DNA from: Chloroflexota bacterium
Lineage (GTDB): Bacteria; Chloroflexota; Anaerolineae; UBA1429
Assembly (NCBI GenBank): GCA_012513595.1
Contig: JAAZBY010000320.1
Span: 1-7,573 of the forward strand
Length of the DNA stretch: 7,573 nucleotides
Reading direction: 5' to 3'
Part shown: positions 1 to 5,009 of the stretch, one piece after another
Layout of the letters: each line of letters starts with the position of its first letter
Position numbering within the stretch: the stretch's first letter is position 1
Position numbers and translations under genes: made by a program
The notes under the pieces: generated by a model
The model's database searches: none
Seen by the model: the letters and a program-made list of their open reading frames with translations, nothing else
What the model was told of the DNA's origin: nothing

Positions 1-674
1 GCCAATATGACGATTCCCAGCTTGTCCCTCTTGATTAGAAGATGCAAACATACAAAAAACAAAGGGCCAATAATGCCCATATCCAGCACATTTGTGGTTG
101 AGGTTGTATATACGTCAATCCCTGGGGGTGTTGTATTCGCAATGGCCGCCTGCACAATGTCCGGCACCCAAGCAACAATCAGAGCAACGCCGGACAAGAT
201 CAGGAATATCCTGATGCCAGCTGTGGGTTCGTGATTCAGTCGTTCGATCTCTATGTCGTGCATTGTTGAAAAGAGCCCCAAAAGAGTGCATGAGAACAGT
301 CCTATGTATAGTAGATGATACCGATTGTAAGTGACTCCAAAGCACAGGCTGGCTGCATAATAACAGGCTACGGCATACACCGACATAAGCTTGGGCTTTG
401 TGATATTGGTCGGTTCTTTAGCATTCTGGAAATAGGTATAAATAAACAAGGGCACAAAGATGAAGAGGATCATCACGTCAGTTCCTATGAAAATCGGAGC
501 TGCAAAGTATGAGTCATGCGCGTATATGCCATGGCCAAACAGCCTTACCGTCTCTCCGTATTGATTCGTTACGTCGTAACTTGCCGAGAAGTCCAATGAT
601 AGTACTCCTGTTGCCGATACGACAATCAAGAGTGCAATTGTGACTATTGATAGGATATGCTGGTCCTTTTCCAT
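1..674 (-). CDS. Multi-pass membrane protein of unknown function (N-terminal 224 residues; runs off left edge)
   Basis: The frame is open from ATG at 674 to the window edge, so the C-terminus is missing. The protein is strongly hydrophobic, with about six membrane segments near residues 8-27, 58-82, 97-114, 121-138, 154-178 and 197-214. A polar stretch between the first two (about 28-57) contains YGETVRLFGHGIYAHDS. A short charged loop (HDIEIERLNHE, 139-149) separates segments 4 and 5. An in-frame ATG at 695 would add seven residues (MRRNKTG) but has no ribosome site. The 674 start has GGG directly before it and AGAAGG further upstream. ATA, AGG and CTA codons are common, and base composition is clearly AT-richer than in the genes to the right, which fits recent transfer or relaxed selection. 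I do not recognise a named family. The 'GxGxYxxDS...GTD...VPL' pattern recalls unnamed multi-pass proteins of Chloroflexota and archaea, but that is memory only. No catalytic motif is visible. Confidence 0.8.
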   Translation of the reverse strand, partial: MEKDQHILSIVTIALLIVVSATGVLSLDFSASYDVTNQYGETVRLFGHGIYAHDSYFAAPIFIGTDVMILFIFVPLFIYTYFQNAKEPTNITKPKLMSVYAVACYYAASLCFGVTYNRYHLLYIGLFSCTLLGLFSTMHDIEIERLNHEPTAGIRIFLILSGVALIVAWVPDIVQAAIANTTPPGIDVYTTSTTNVLDMGIIGPLFFVCLHLLIKRDKLGIVIL

Positions 675-889
675 CCCTGTTTTGTTCCTTCTCATAACAT
701 GATCTTGGGGTCTATCGCCCCGTTATGATAAATCGCGCTGTCTCCACAACCCTAGAGGTGTTGCCCAGCCTGTTCGCTCAACCCTACGCGCATTTCCACT
801 CGGCTCGATATGCGTCCGCGACCGCATCTCGGTCTTTTACGCCGAGTGGACAGGATGGATGTAGCCCAGAAAACCAACAGAACCAGGGG
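675..889. other. Intergenic spacer with composition shift and secondary structures
   Basis: This 215-base spacer lies between two minus-strand genes (rlmD-like upstream, membrane protein downstream). No protein-like frame is visible. It is where the AT-richer left part gives way to GC-rich sequence. It holds the 795-850 stem-loop and part of the hairpins near the rlmD stop codon, listed separately. A minus-strand -10-like TATCAT (730-725) lies 51 bases before the membrane-protein start, but no convincing -35 pairs with it. Confidence 0.6.
795..850. repeat. Long bulged inverted repeat / stem-loop
   Basis: The arms TCCACTCGGC (795-804) and GCCGAGTGGA (841-850) are perfectly complementary over 10 bp. 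Nested inside, TCGATATGCG (805-814) pairs with CGCATCTCGG (823-832) at 8 of 10 positions. The left arm is thus 20 continuous bases. The right arm is split by an 8-base bulge (833-840), and the terminal loop is 815-822. It could be a transcription terminator or mRNA-stabilising structure after the rlmD-like gene, a small RNA element, or a mobile-element remnant. The sequence alone does not choose between these. Confidence 0.6.
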
Positions 890-900
890 CTACACCCCTG
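884..900 (-). terminator. Hairpin overlapping the rlmD stop codon, with T-rich tail
   Basis: CAGGGG (884-889) and CCCCTG (895-900) form a 6-bp stem whose loop contains the TAG stop of the minus-strand methyltransferase gene. On the transcribed strand it is followed by GTTCTGTTGGTTTTCTGG, a moderately T-rich tail, so it could act as a weak intrinsic terminator. An alternative 8-bp pairing (860-867 with 887-894) uses the same bases and excludes this one. Confidence 0.4.
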
Positions 901-2134
901 ACAGCAAGACCACCGTCTCCACGTGGTACGTCTGCGGGAACATGTCCACGGGCTGCACCTGCTCCGGCCGGTAGCCGTGCTCGCTCAGCACCGCCTCGTC
1001 GCGCGCCAGGGTGGCCGGATCGCAGGAGACGTACACGATCCGCCCCGGCTCCCGGGCCGCCAGCGCCTCTAGCACCTCCCGGGCACAGCCGGCCCGCGGC
1101 GGGTCGAGGATCACGGCGTCGATGTGGGCCTCCACGCCCGGCAACACCTCTTCCACCCGCCCGACCAGGAACTCGGCCGGCTCCCCCTCGTGACGGTTGG
1201 CCAGCGCATCGACGATGGCCCCCGCCGCCGACTCGATGCCGATGACGCGCCCCGCGCGGCGGCCGGCCGTCAGGGCAAAGGTCCCCACGCCACAGTAGGC
1301 GTCCAGCAGTGTCTCGGTGCCGGCCAGGGCCAGCATCCGCGCGGCGACCGCCACGAGGACCTCCGCCTGGGCCGTGTTCACCTGGAAGAACGCCTCCGCC
1401 GAGATGCGTAGCCGCCGCCCGGCCAGGACCTCGACGAGGTCCCCCTTGCCGCGGAGCACGCGCGCGGCCCCGTGAGCGCGGCTCTGAACCCAGGACGCCC
1501 CTCCCTCGGCCGGCAAGTCCGGAACCCGGCCGCGAACCCCTTCGAGGATCACCAGGCGCTCCCCCGTCGCCAGGCCAGCCCGTAGGCTGAGGCGTTCGAC
1601 GCGCCCGGCGCCGCGCAGGGCGACCTCGCGCGCCGGCCCGGCCCACAGATCGTCGAGCAGCGGGTGCAGGAGCAGGCAATGCGCCACCGGCACCACCCGG
1701 TTGCTGCCCGCGGCGAGGAAGCCCAGCTCCCCCTCGTCCGTGAGGGAGGCCTGCACGTTGTTGCGGTACCGCCAGGGATCCTCCATCCCCAGGGTGGGCA
1801 GCACCGTGACGCCTTCCTGGCGCCCAATGCGCTCCAGTTGCGCGGCAACCACCCGGCGCTTGTGCTCCAGCTGGCCCGGGTAAGACAGGTGCTGCAGCTG
1901 GCAGCCGCCGCAGCGGCCGTAGTACGGGCAGGGCGGCGCCACGCGCTGGGGGGAGGGCTCTTGTATCTCGACAATCCGGCCGCGGGCGTACCGCTTCTGC
2001 CGGCGCACCAACGTCACGCGCACCCGCTCACCGGGCAGGCCCAAAGGCACAAACACCACCTGGCCGCCGTAGCGCCCGACGGCGTCCCCCCCGTAGGCTA
2101 GGTCATCAAGCTGCAGATCGATCGTGTCCGACAC
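890..2134 (-). CDS. rlmD: 23S rRNA (uracil-C5)-methyltransferase, RlmD/TrmA family
   Basis: Expected to methylate C5 of a uridine in 23S rRNA (U1939 for RlmD in E. coli) using S-adenosylmethionine. The 414 residues match the family length. An N-terminal TRAM-like RNA-binding domain spans about 3-62. Iron-sulfur cluster cysteines lie at 69, 75 and 78 (CPYYGRCGGC), with the fourth at 153 (VAHC). FFQVN (249-253) is followed by the SAM-binding motif DAYCGVGTF (278-286), ILDPPRAG (342-349), the catalytic Cys371 in YVSCDPATLARD, and the general base Glu406 in HVETVVLLS. All known active-site motifs are intact. The start is taken as GTG at 2134, with GGGGG five bases upstream and family-like sequence (SDTIDLQLDDLAYGGDAVGR) beginning at once. 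An ATG at 2251 in the same frame lies upstream of the predicted promoter and adds 39 low-complexity Arg-rich residues. Which uridine is modified (RlmD, dual-specificity RlmCD or TrmA-like) cannot be read from the sequence, so the symbol is a family-level call. Confidence 0.9.
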   Translation of the reverse strand: MSDTIDLQLDDLAYGGDAVGRYGGQVVFVPLGLPGERVRVTLVRRQKRYARGRIVEIQEPSPQRVAPPCPYYGRCGGCQLQHLSYPGQLEHKRRVVAAQLERIGRQEGVTVLPTLGMEDPWRYRNNVQASLTDEGELGFLAAGSNRVVPVAHCLLLHPLLDDLWAGPAREVALRGAGRVERLSLRAGLATGERLVILEGVRGRVPDLPAEGGASWVQSRAHGAARVLRGKGDLVEVLAGRRLRISAEAFFQVNTAQAEVLVAVAARMLALAGTETLLDAYCGVGTFALTAGRRAGRVIGIESAAGAIVDALANRHEGEPAEFLVGRVEEVLPGVEAHIDAVILDPPRAGCAREVLEALAAREPGRIVYVSCDPATLARDEAVLSEHGYRPEQVQPVDMFPQTYHVETVVLLSGV

Positions 2135-2204
2135 AGGTTCCCCCAACGCACTTTCCCGCGGCGTCGCCCCGTCACGAGGCCTCCGCCGCACAGCACCACA
2201 GGCG

Positions 2205-2233
2205 ACTGTAACACGTCGACGGGCGCCCGTCCA
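2205..2233 (-). promoter_or_regulatory. Predicted sigma-70-type promoter of the rlmD-like gene
   Basis: Read on the minus strand: TGGACG (2233-2228, 4/6 match to TTGACA), a 17-base spacer, then TACAGT (2210-2205, 4/6 match to TATAAT) preceded by an extended-10 TGT. Transcription would begin near 2198, giving a leader of about 64 bases before the GTG at 2134. This supports that start over ATG 2251, which would be upstream of the promoter. Confidence 0.5.
2218..2231. promoter_or_regulatory. Perfect 14-base palindrome inside the rlmD promoter
   Basis: GACGGGCGCCCGTC reads the same on both strands. It covers part of the -35 hexamer and most of the spacer of the predicted rlmD promoter, a typical place for a dimeric repressor to bind. 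It lies 22 bases from the -35 of the opposite tadA promoter, so a bound protein could touch both. No regulator is identified. Confidence 0.35.
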
Positions 2234-2253
2234 GGTGCGGTCGCAGGTCATCT

Positions 2254-2282
2254 TTGGCGCGCGTCTCGAGCTGTGCTATACT
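2254..2282 (+). promoter_or_regulatory. Predicted sigma-70-type promoter of tadA (extended -10, near-leaderless)
   Basis: TTGGCG (2254-2259, 4/6), a 17-base spacer and TATACT (2277-2282, 5/6) with an extended TGC at 2274-2276 make the best promoter in the window. The expected start of transcription is about 2288-2290, only four to six bases before the ATG at 2294. Confidence 0.65.
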
Positions 2283-2293
2283 TTTGCCCGCTG

Positions 2294-2767
2294 ATGTGCC
2301 ACGAACGATGGATGCGCGAGGCTCTCTCCGAAGCAGCGGCGGCCGCGGAGGCGGGTGAGATCCCCGTCGGCGCGGTCGTTGTGTGGCAGGACGGCGTCAT
2401 CGGTCGGGGGCGCAACCGCAAGGAGGAGCTCCACGACCCCACCGCCCACGCCGAGATCCTGGCCCTGCGGGAGGCGGCGCGCACACGGGGTGGCTGGCGC
2501 CTGGCGGGCGCGACCCTGTACGTGACGCTGGAGCCCTGCCCGATGTGCGCCGGGGCGCTGGTACAGGCGCGGGTGCAGAGAGTGGCCTTTGGCGTGCGCG
2601 ACCCCAAGACGGGCGCGGCCGGTTCGGTGTACGATCTGGTCCGCTCGCCCTGGCTGAACCACCGCCTGGAGGTGGTCTCCGGAGTCCTGGCGGACGAGGT
2701 CGCGGCGTTGATGGAGGCGTTCTTCCAGGGGCTGCGGGAAGAGCGGCGAGGCTTGGCAGCCGAATAG
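2294..2767 (+). CDS. tadA: tRNA-specific adenosine deaminase TadA
   Basis: Deaminates A34 to inosine in the wobble position of tRNA-Arg(ACG), letting one tRNA read CGU, CGC and CGA codons; a cytoplasmic zinc enzyme working as a homodimer. The 157 residues carry the cytidine/deoxycytidylate deaminase fold: HAE (52-54, zinc ligand His52 and catalytic Glu54) and PCPMC (81-85, zinc ligands Cys82 and Cys85). TadA-typical runs include IPVGAVVV (23-30), NRKEELHDPTAHAE (41-54), LYVTLEPCPMCAGAL (75-89), DPKTGAAGS (103-111) and LNHRLEV (121-127). The chosen ATG aligns with the family N-terminus (HERWMREAL). An upstream in-frame GTG at 2273 lies within the promoter -10 region, so it cannot be the start. 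No ribosome site precedes ATG 2294, in line with a leaderless mRNA. The stop codon ends one base before a tRNA-Ser gene. The rlmD-like gene diverges upstream. Confidence 0.96.
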   Translation: MCHERWMREALSEAAAAAEAGEIPVGAVVVWQDGVIGRGRNRKEELHDPTAHAEILALREAARTRGGWRLAGATLYVTLEPCPMCAGALVQARVQRVAFGVRDPKTGAAGSVYDLVRSPWLNHRLEVVSGVLADEVAALMEAFFQGLREERRGLAAE

Positions 2768-2768
2768 T

Positions 2769-2855
2769 GGAGGGGTGCCGGAGAGGCTGATCGGGGCGGT
2801 CTCGAAAACCGTTGTGGCGCTTGCGTCACCGTGGGTTCGAATCCCACCCCCTCCG
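2769..2855 (+). tRNA. tRNA-Ser (anticodon CGA)
   Basis: Folds as a class II tRNA of 87 bases. Acceptor arms GGAGGGG (2769-2775) and CCCCTCC (2848-2854) pair fully. The D stem is CCG/CGG (2778-2780 with 2792-2794). The anticodon stem is 2796-2800 with 2808-2812, and the loop CTCGAAA has anticodon CGA at 2803-2805, reading UCG. A long variable arm (2813-2830) forms a 7-bp helix with one G-T pair, as expected for serine. The T arm is GTGGG-TTCGAAT-CCCAC (2831-2847). The discriminator is G2855, typical for serine. CCA is not encoded (CCT follows), so it must be added after transcription. It starts one base after the tadA stop codon with no promoter of its own visible, so it is probably cut out of the tadA transcript. 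Confidence 0.97.
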
Positions 2856-2861
2856 CCTGAG

Positions 2862-2895
2862 AGGACCCTGGCACGTGGCCACGTGCCAGGGTCCT
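2862..2895. terminator. Perfect 34-base palindrome after the tRNA (probable hairpin terminator or RNA-processing element)
   Basis: AGGACCCTGGCACGTGG (2862-2878) is followed directly by its exact reverse complement (2879-2895): 17 bp with no spacer, so an RNA hairpin would sacrifice the central pairs for a small loop. It starts six bases after the tRNA 3' end. No T-run follows on either strand, so it is not a classical intrinsic terminator. It could be a U-tract-less terminator, a 3'-end processing barrier, or a dispersed palindromic repeat copy. It also lies 23 bases before the start of the phosphotransferase gene and could sit in that gene's leader. Confidence 0.6.
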
Positions 2896-2918
2896 GTGCG
2901 TTCTACGGTGGGCACGCA

Positions 2919-3965
2919 GTGGCCCGGGGAGGCGACATAGACCTGCGCGCGCGCAAGTACTCGGAACGTCTCGGCGTCATCTGCGACGCGCAGTTCCAGC
3001 GGGCCCTCGACACGTTCGGCCTGGGGCGTTTCCTCGGCGCGGAACCCATCGCACAGGGCCTGTTCGGGCAGAACGTGTATGTCACCAGCTCTCGGGGCGA
3101 GTTCGTCCTGCGCGGCAAGCCCCACTATGACTGGCAGTTCCCCAACGAGCAGATGTTCGCCGATCTGCTCCACGCCCGCACGCGCGTCCCCGTCCCCCAT
3201 CCCTACCTGCTGGACCCCGACCCGGCCATCTTTGGCTGGCCGTACGTGATCATGCCGCGGCTGGCGGGGATAAACCTCTCCGACGACGTCGATGAGACCT
3301 TGCGCGGCGCCGACCGGCTGGAGATCGCCGTTGCCCAGGGGAGGCTGCTCGCCGAGGCCCAGAGGCTGACCCATCCCTTCTGCGGCAAGTTCGATGCCGC
3401 GAGCGGCGGCATACGGCCGTACGAGGGGGACTGGTTCCCCGTCTTTGCGCGCCAGACGATGGAACTGCTCCGCCGCGCCGCCTCCTACAACGCCAACACG
3501 CCGGACCGCGACCTGGAGTGGGCCGCCGAGCTCATCGCCGCGGCCCAGGCCGCCATGGACGACTTTCGGCCGACCTTCTTTATGCAGGACTACAAGCCGG
3601 GCAACATGGTCGCCGACGTCGTCGACGGGAGATGGCAGATCACCGGCCTGTTCGACCTGATGGAGGCCTCCTACGGGCATCCCGAGGCCGACCTCTCGCG
3701 GCTGTGGGCGGTGTACGTCGAAAAAGGCCGGGATGACCTGGCTTACGCCTTCCTGCACGCCTACCTCCCTGCAACGGTCGACGTGGAGCGCTTCGCCCAG
3801 CGGTTCCCCCTGTTCATGCTGCACGACCGCTCGCTCATCTGGGAGTGGGTGCAGCGATCTGGCCGCGCCTGGTGGGACGGGCGTTGGACCTTCCGCGTTT
3901 GGGTTGAGCGGTTCCTGCGCATGGACAGGAACCGGTTGGCGGGCGGTCCGCCAACCGGCGCCTGA
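2919..3965 (+). CDS. APH/choline-kinase-fold phosphotransferase (aminoglycoside phosphotransferase family), substrate unknown
   Basis: Expected to transfer phosphate from ATP to a small-molecule hydroxyl. The 348 residues fit the family. The N-lobe includes a Gly-containing loop (QGLFGQNVYV, 47-56), a strand with Lys67 (FVLRGKPH) and Glu77 (FPNEQMF). A hinge-like segment is FGWPYVIMPRLAG (105-117). The catalytic loop is FFMQDYKPGNM (220-230): Asp224 and Asn229 match the conserved HGDxxxxN, but the usual His-Gly is Met-Gln. The metal-binding Asp is D246 in LFDLMEASYGHPEADLSRLW, matching the family DxxxxxxGxPxxDLA pattern. Two Trp-rich stretches (307-328) sit near the C-terminus. The start is uncertain: GTG 2919 is preceded by GGTGGG; CTG 2943 or ATA 2937 after a strong GGGGAGG (2926-2932) are alternatives. 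The frame extends back to 2775 through the tRNA, but that part is not coding. It resembles general family members more than known resistance enzymes, so a drug substrate should not be assumed. Confidence 0.82.
   Translation: MARGGDIDLRARKYSERLGVICDAQFQRALDTFGLGRFLGAEPIAQGLFGQNVYVTSSRGEFVLRGKPHYDWQFPNEQMFADLLHARTRVPVPHPYLLDPDPAIFGWPYVIMPRLAGINLSDDVDETLRGADRLEIAVAQGRLLAEAQRLTHPFCGKFDAASGGIRPYEGDWFPVFARQTMELLRRAASYNANTPDRDLEWAAELIAAAQAAMDDFRPTFFMQDYKPGNMVADVVDGRWQITGLFDLMEASYGHPEADLSRLWAVYVEKGRDDLAYAFLHAYLPATVDVERFAQRFPLFMLHDRSLIWEWVQRSGRAWWDGRWTFRVWVERFLRMDRNRLAGGPPTGA
3932..3958. terminator. 11-bp hairpin embedded in the last codons of the phosphotransferase gene
   Basis: CCGGTTGGCGG (3932-3942) and CCGCCAACCGG (3948-3958) are perfect inverted repeats around a 5-base loop (3943-3947). 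The right arm ends four bases before the TGA (3963-3965). No T-run follows. It lies between two converging genes and could act in both directions as a U-tract-less terminator. It also encodes the last residues of the protein (NRLAGGPPTG), so it is both coding and structured. Confidence 0.55.
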
Positions 3966-3987
3966 CGCCGCAGCTCCTTTCACGCCG

Positions 3988-4194
3988 CTACAGCCTGCGG
4001 GTGTCGCCCGGAGCCTCCTCGGTGGGCTCGGCGGCCCCAGCCTTGTCCCGCTGCAGCACCACAAAGCCGAAGGGCGCCCTTCCCCCGCCGCCGGAACCGA
4101 CGATGCGCCACCCTTGGTTCACGAGCGTGTTCAGCGTCGCCTCTGCTCGTCGGGCGGTAAGCCGCCCGAACTCGACGATGCGGACATCTGCCAT
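3988..4194 (-). CDS. Small DUF4177-like protein
   Basis: A 68-residue protein of unknown function. The pattern of an opening beta strand (VRIVEF, 4-9), a helix with L-x-x-L-x-x-x-G-W (LNTLVNQGWRIV, 21-32), a Gly-rich turn (GSGGGG, 33-38) and a closing strand ending in Arg (FGFVVLQRD, 42-50) matches what I know of the DUF4177 family of small alpha/beta proteins. The tail (51-68) is charged and probably disordered. ATG 4194 is chosen because GAGGGGGG lies four bases upstream. An in-frame ATG at 4215 would add MPREGGA with no ribosome site. It lies 198 bases after the histidine-phosphatase gene on the same strand and converges with the phosphotransferase gene (22-base gap). A possible -10 (TATACA, 4267-4262) is about 68 bases upstream, without a clear -35. 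Confidence 0.72.
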   Translation of the reverse strand: MADVRIVEFGRLTARRAEATLNTLVNQGWRIVGSGGGGRAPFGFVVLQRDKAGAAEPTEEAPGDTRRL

Positions 4195-4392
4195 TGCGCC
4201 CCCCTCACGCGGCACCCGGGGCTACCTCTGCCGCTGCGCTGCCCTTCTCCAGTCACCGTCCTGTATACGGTTGGCCGCATGGCCAGGTTTCACAGGCGGG
4301 AAAGGATGGGCGACGCGGGCAGGAGAGGGGCGTCCGATTAGGTTATCGGCACTGGGGCAGACCAGCCCTATCAGGGCGGGGAGCCTCCGCCG
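4195..4392. other. Intergenic region between the DUF4177-like and histidine-phosphatase genes
   Basis: No convincing gene. On the minus strand, a short hairpin follows the phosphatase stop codon: GCCCT (4365-4369) with AGGGC (4373-4377), loop ATC. It is too weak to call a terminator with confidence. A near-palindrome CCGATTAGGTTATCGG (4334-4349, 5-bp outer arms) and a minus-strand TATACA (4267-4262) are possible control sites for the small gene. Confidence 0.4.
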
Positions 4393-4992
4393 CTACTCGC
4401 GCCAGCCGACGCAGACGAGCGCATCTCCCCGCAGCTCGGCCACCCAACAACCGGCGTAGCCGAAGGGGTGTGCCTCAAAGAAGGCGGCGTCGGCTCCCCG
4501 TAGCACGGCGGGCAGCGCCCAACGGTACAGCCCGCCGTGGCCGATGAGCAGCAGCGTCTGGGGCGTCGGCCCGTACTCGCGCACCAGCCCCTCAATGAAG
4601 GGCACAAAGCGCGCCCGGATATCGTCGAGGCTTTCGCCGCCGGTGATGCGGCGGTCGCCGTGCCCGGCCAACCACTCCTCGGCCAGGGCGCGGTGCTCTG
4701 CCCAGGCGGCCTCGTCTCCGCGCCCCTCGAGGATGCCGCAGTCGTACTCGCGCAGCGCCTCCGCGATTTGCCACGGTACTCCCAGGGCTGCCGATACGAT
4801 CTCGGCGGTCTCTCGGGCGCGCACGACCGGGCTGGCGAGGGCGCGGGTTGGGGCATAGGCGCGCACCCACTCCGCCAGGCCCGCGGCCTGGCGCCGCCCC
4901 TGCTCGGTCAGCGGATGCGGCAGGTCGCGATTGGAGATGACCCCCAACACGTTGGCGACGCTCTCACCGTGTCGTGCCAGCAGCAGCTTCAT
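4393..4992 (-). CDS. Histidine phosphatase superfamily protein (phosphoglycerate-mutase-like)
   Basis: A cytoplasmic phosphatase or phosphomutase that works through a phospho-histidine. The 199 residues match the short, cofactor-dependent-PGM-like phosphatases. The catalytic motif LLARHGES (4-11) carries His8. SPVVRARET (54-62) gives the second phosphate-binding Arg (R58). LREYDCGILEG (80-90) supplies the acidic residue Glu82. IGHGGLYRWAL (150-160) holds the second His152. ITGGESLDDIRARF (116-129) is also typical. Substrate cannot be assigned; relatives act on phosphosugars, nucleotides or alpha-ribazole phosphate, and no cobalamin genes are nearby. ATG 4992 is chosen because it places RHGE at the normal distance from the N-terminus. 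A run of six G (5008-5003) lies ten bases upstream. In-frame extensions to 5055 or 5322 are low-complexity and not family-like. A GC hairpin abuts the ribosome site. Confidence 0.9.
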   Translation of the reverse strand: MKLLLARHGESVANVLGVISNRDLPHPLTEQGRRQAAGLAEWVRAYAPTRALASPVVRARETAEIVSAALGVPWQIAEALREYDCGILEGRGDEAAWAEHRALAEEWLAGHGDRRITGGESLDDIRARFVPFIEGLVREYGPTPQTLLLIGHGGLYRWALPAVLRGADAAFFEAHPFGYAGCWVAELRGDALVCVGWRE

Positions 4993-5009
4993 GCGAGACG
5001 TTCCCCCCT

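Noticed and set aside
7..512. Plus-strand and alternate minus frames of 65-76 residues at the left edge
   Set aside because: They overlap the long open, hydrophobic minus-strand frame (674 to edge), which explains the region better.
837..1679. 280-residue minus-strand frame, Arg/Gly/Pro-rich
   Set aside because: Out-of-frame shadow of the rlmD-like gene with low-complexity composition and no domain.
2135..2251. 39-residue N-terminal extension of the rlmD-like protein from ATG 2251
   Set aside because: Arg-rich, not family-like, lacks a ribosome site, and lies across the predicted promoter.
2248..2874. Long minus-strand frame with a VGFEPTVTQAPQRFSRPPRS-type start
   Set aside because: This is the well-known false protein made by reading antisense through a tRNA-Ser gene and then antisense to tadA; tadA and the tRNA explain the DNA.
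2769..2895. tRNA-Ser as an integration site for a mobile element
   Set aside because: No integrase gene and no second copy of the tRNA 3' end in the window; the following genes look like ordinary chromosomal ones.
2775..2918. N-terminal extension of the phosphotransferase frame (MPERLIGAV...VRIPPPPP)
   Set aside because: It is a translation of the tRNA and the palindrome, not protein-coding sequence.
2826..4064. 412-residue minus-strand frame opposite the phosphotransferase
   Set aside because: Shadow of a high-GC gene; starts outside any ribosome site, overlaps the real small gene, and ends in the antisense tRNA signature RRRGWDSNPR.
4001..4459. Overlapping plus-strand frames between the phosphotransferase and phosphatase genes
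   Set aside because: Low-complexity Arg/Pro/Ser composition, no ribosome sites, antisense to two supported minus-strand genes.
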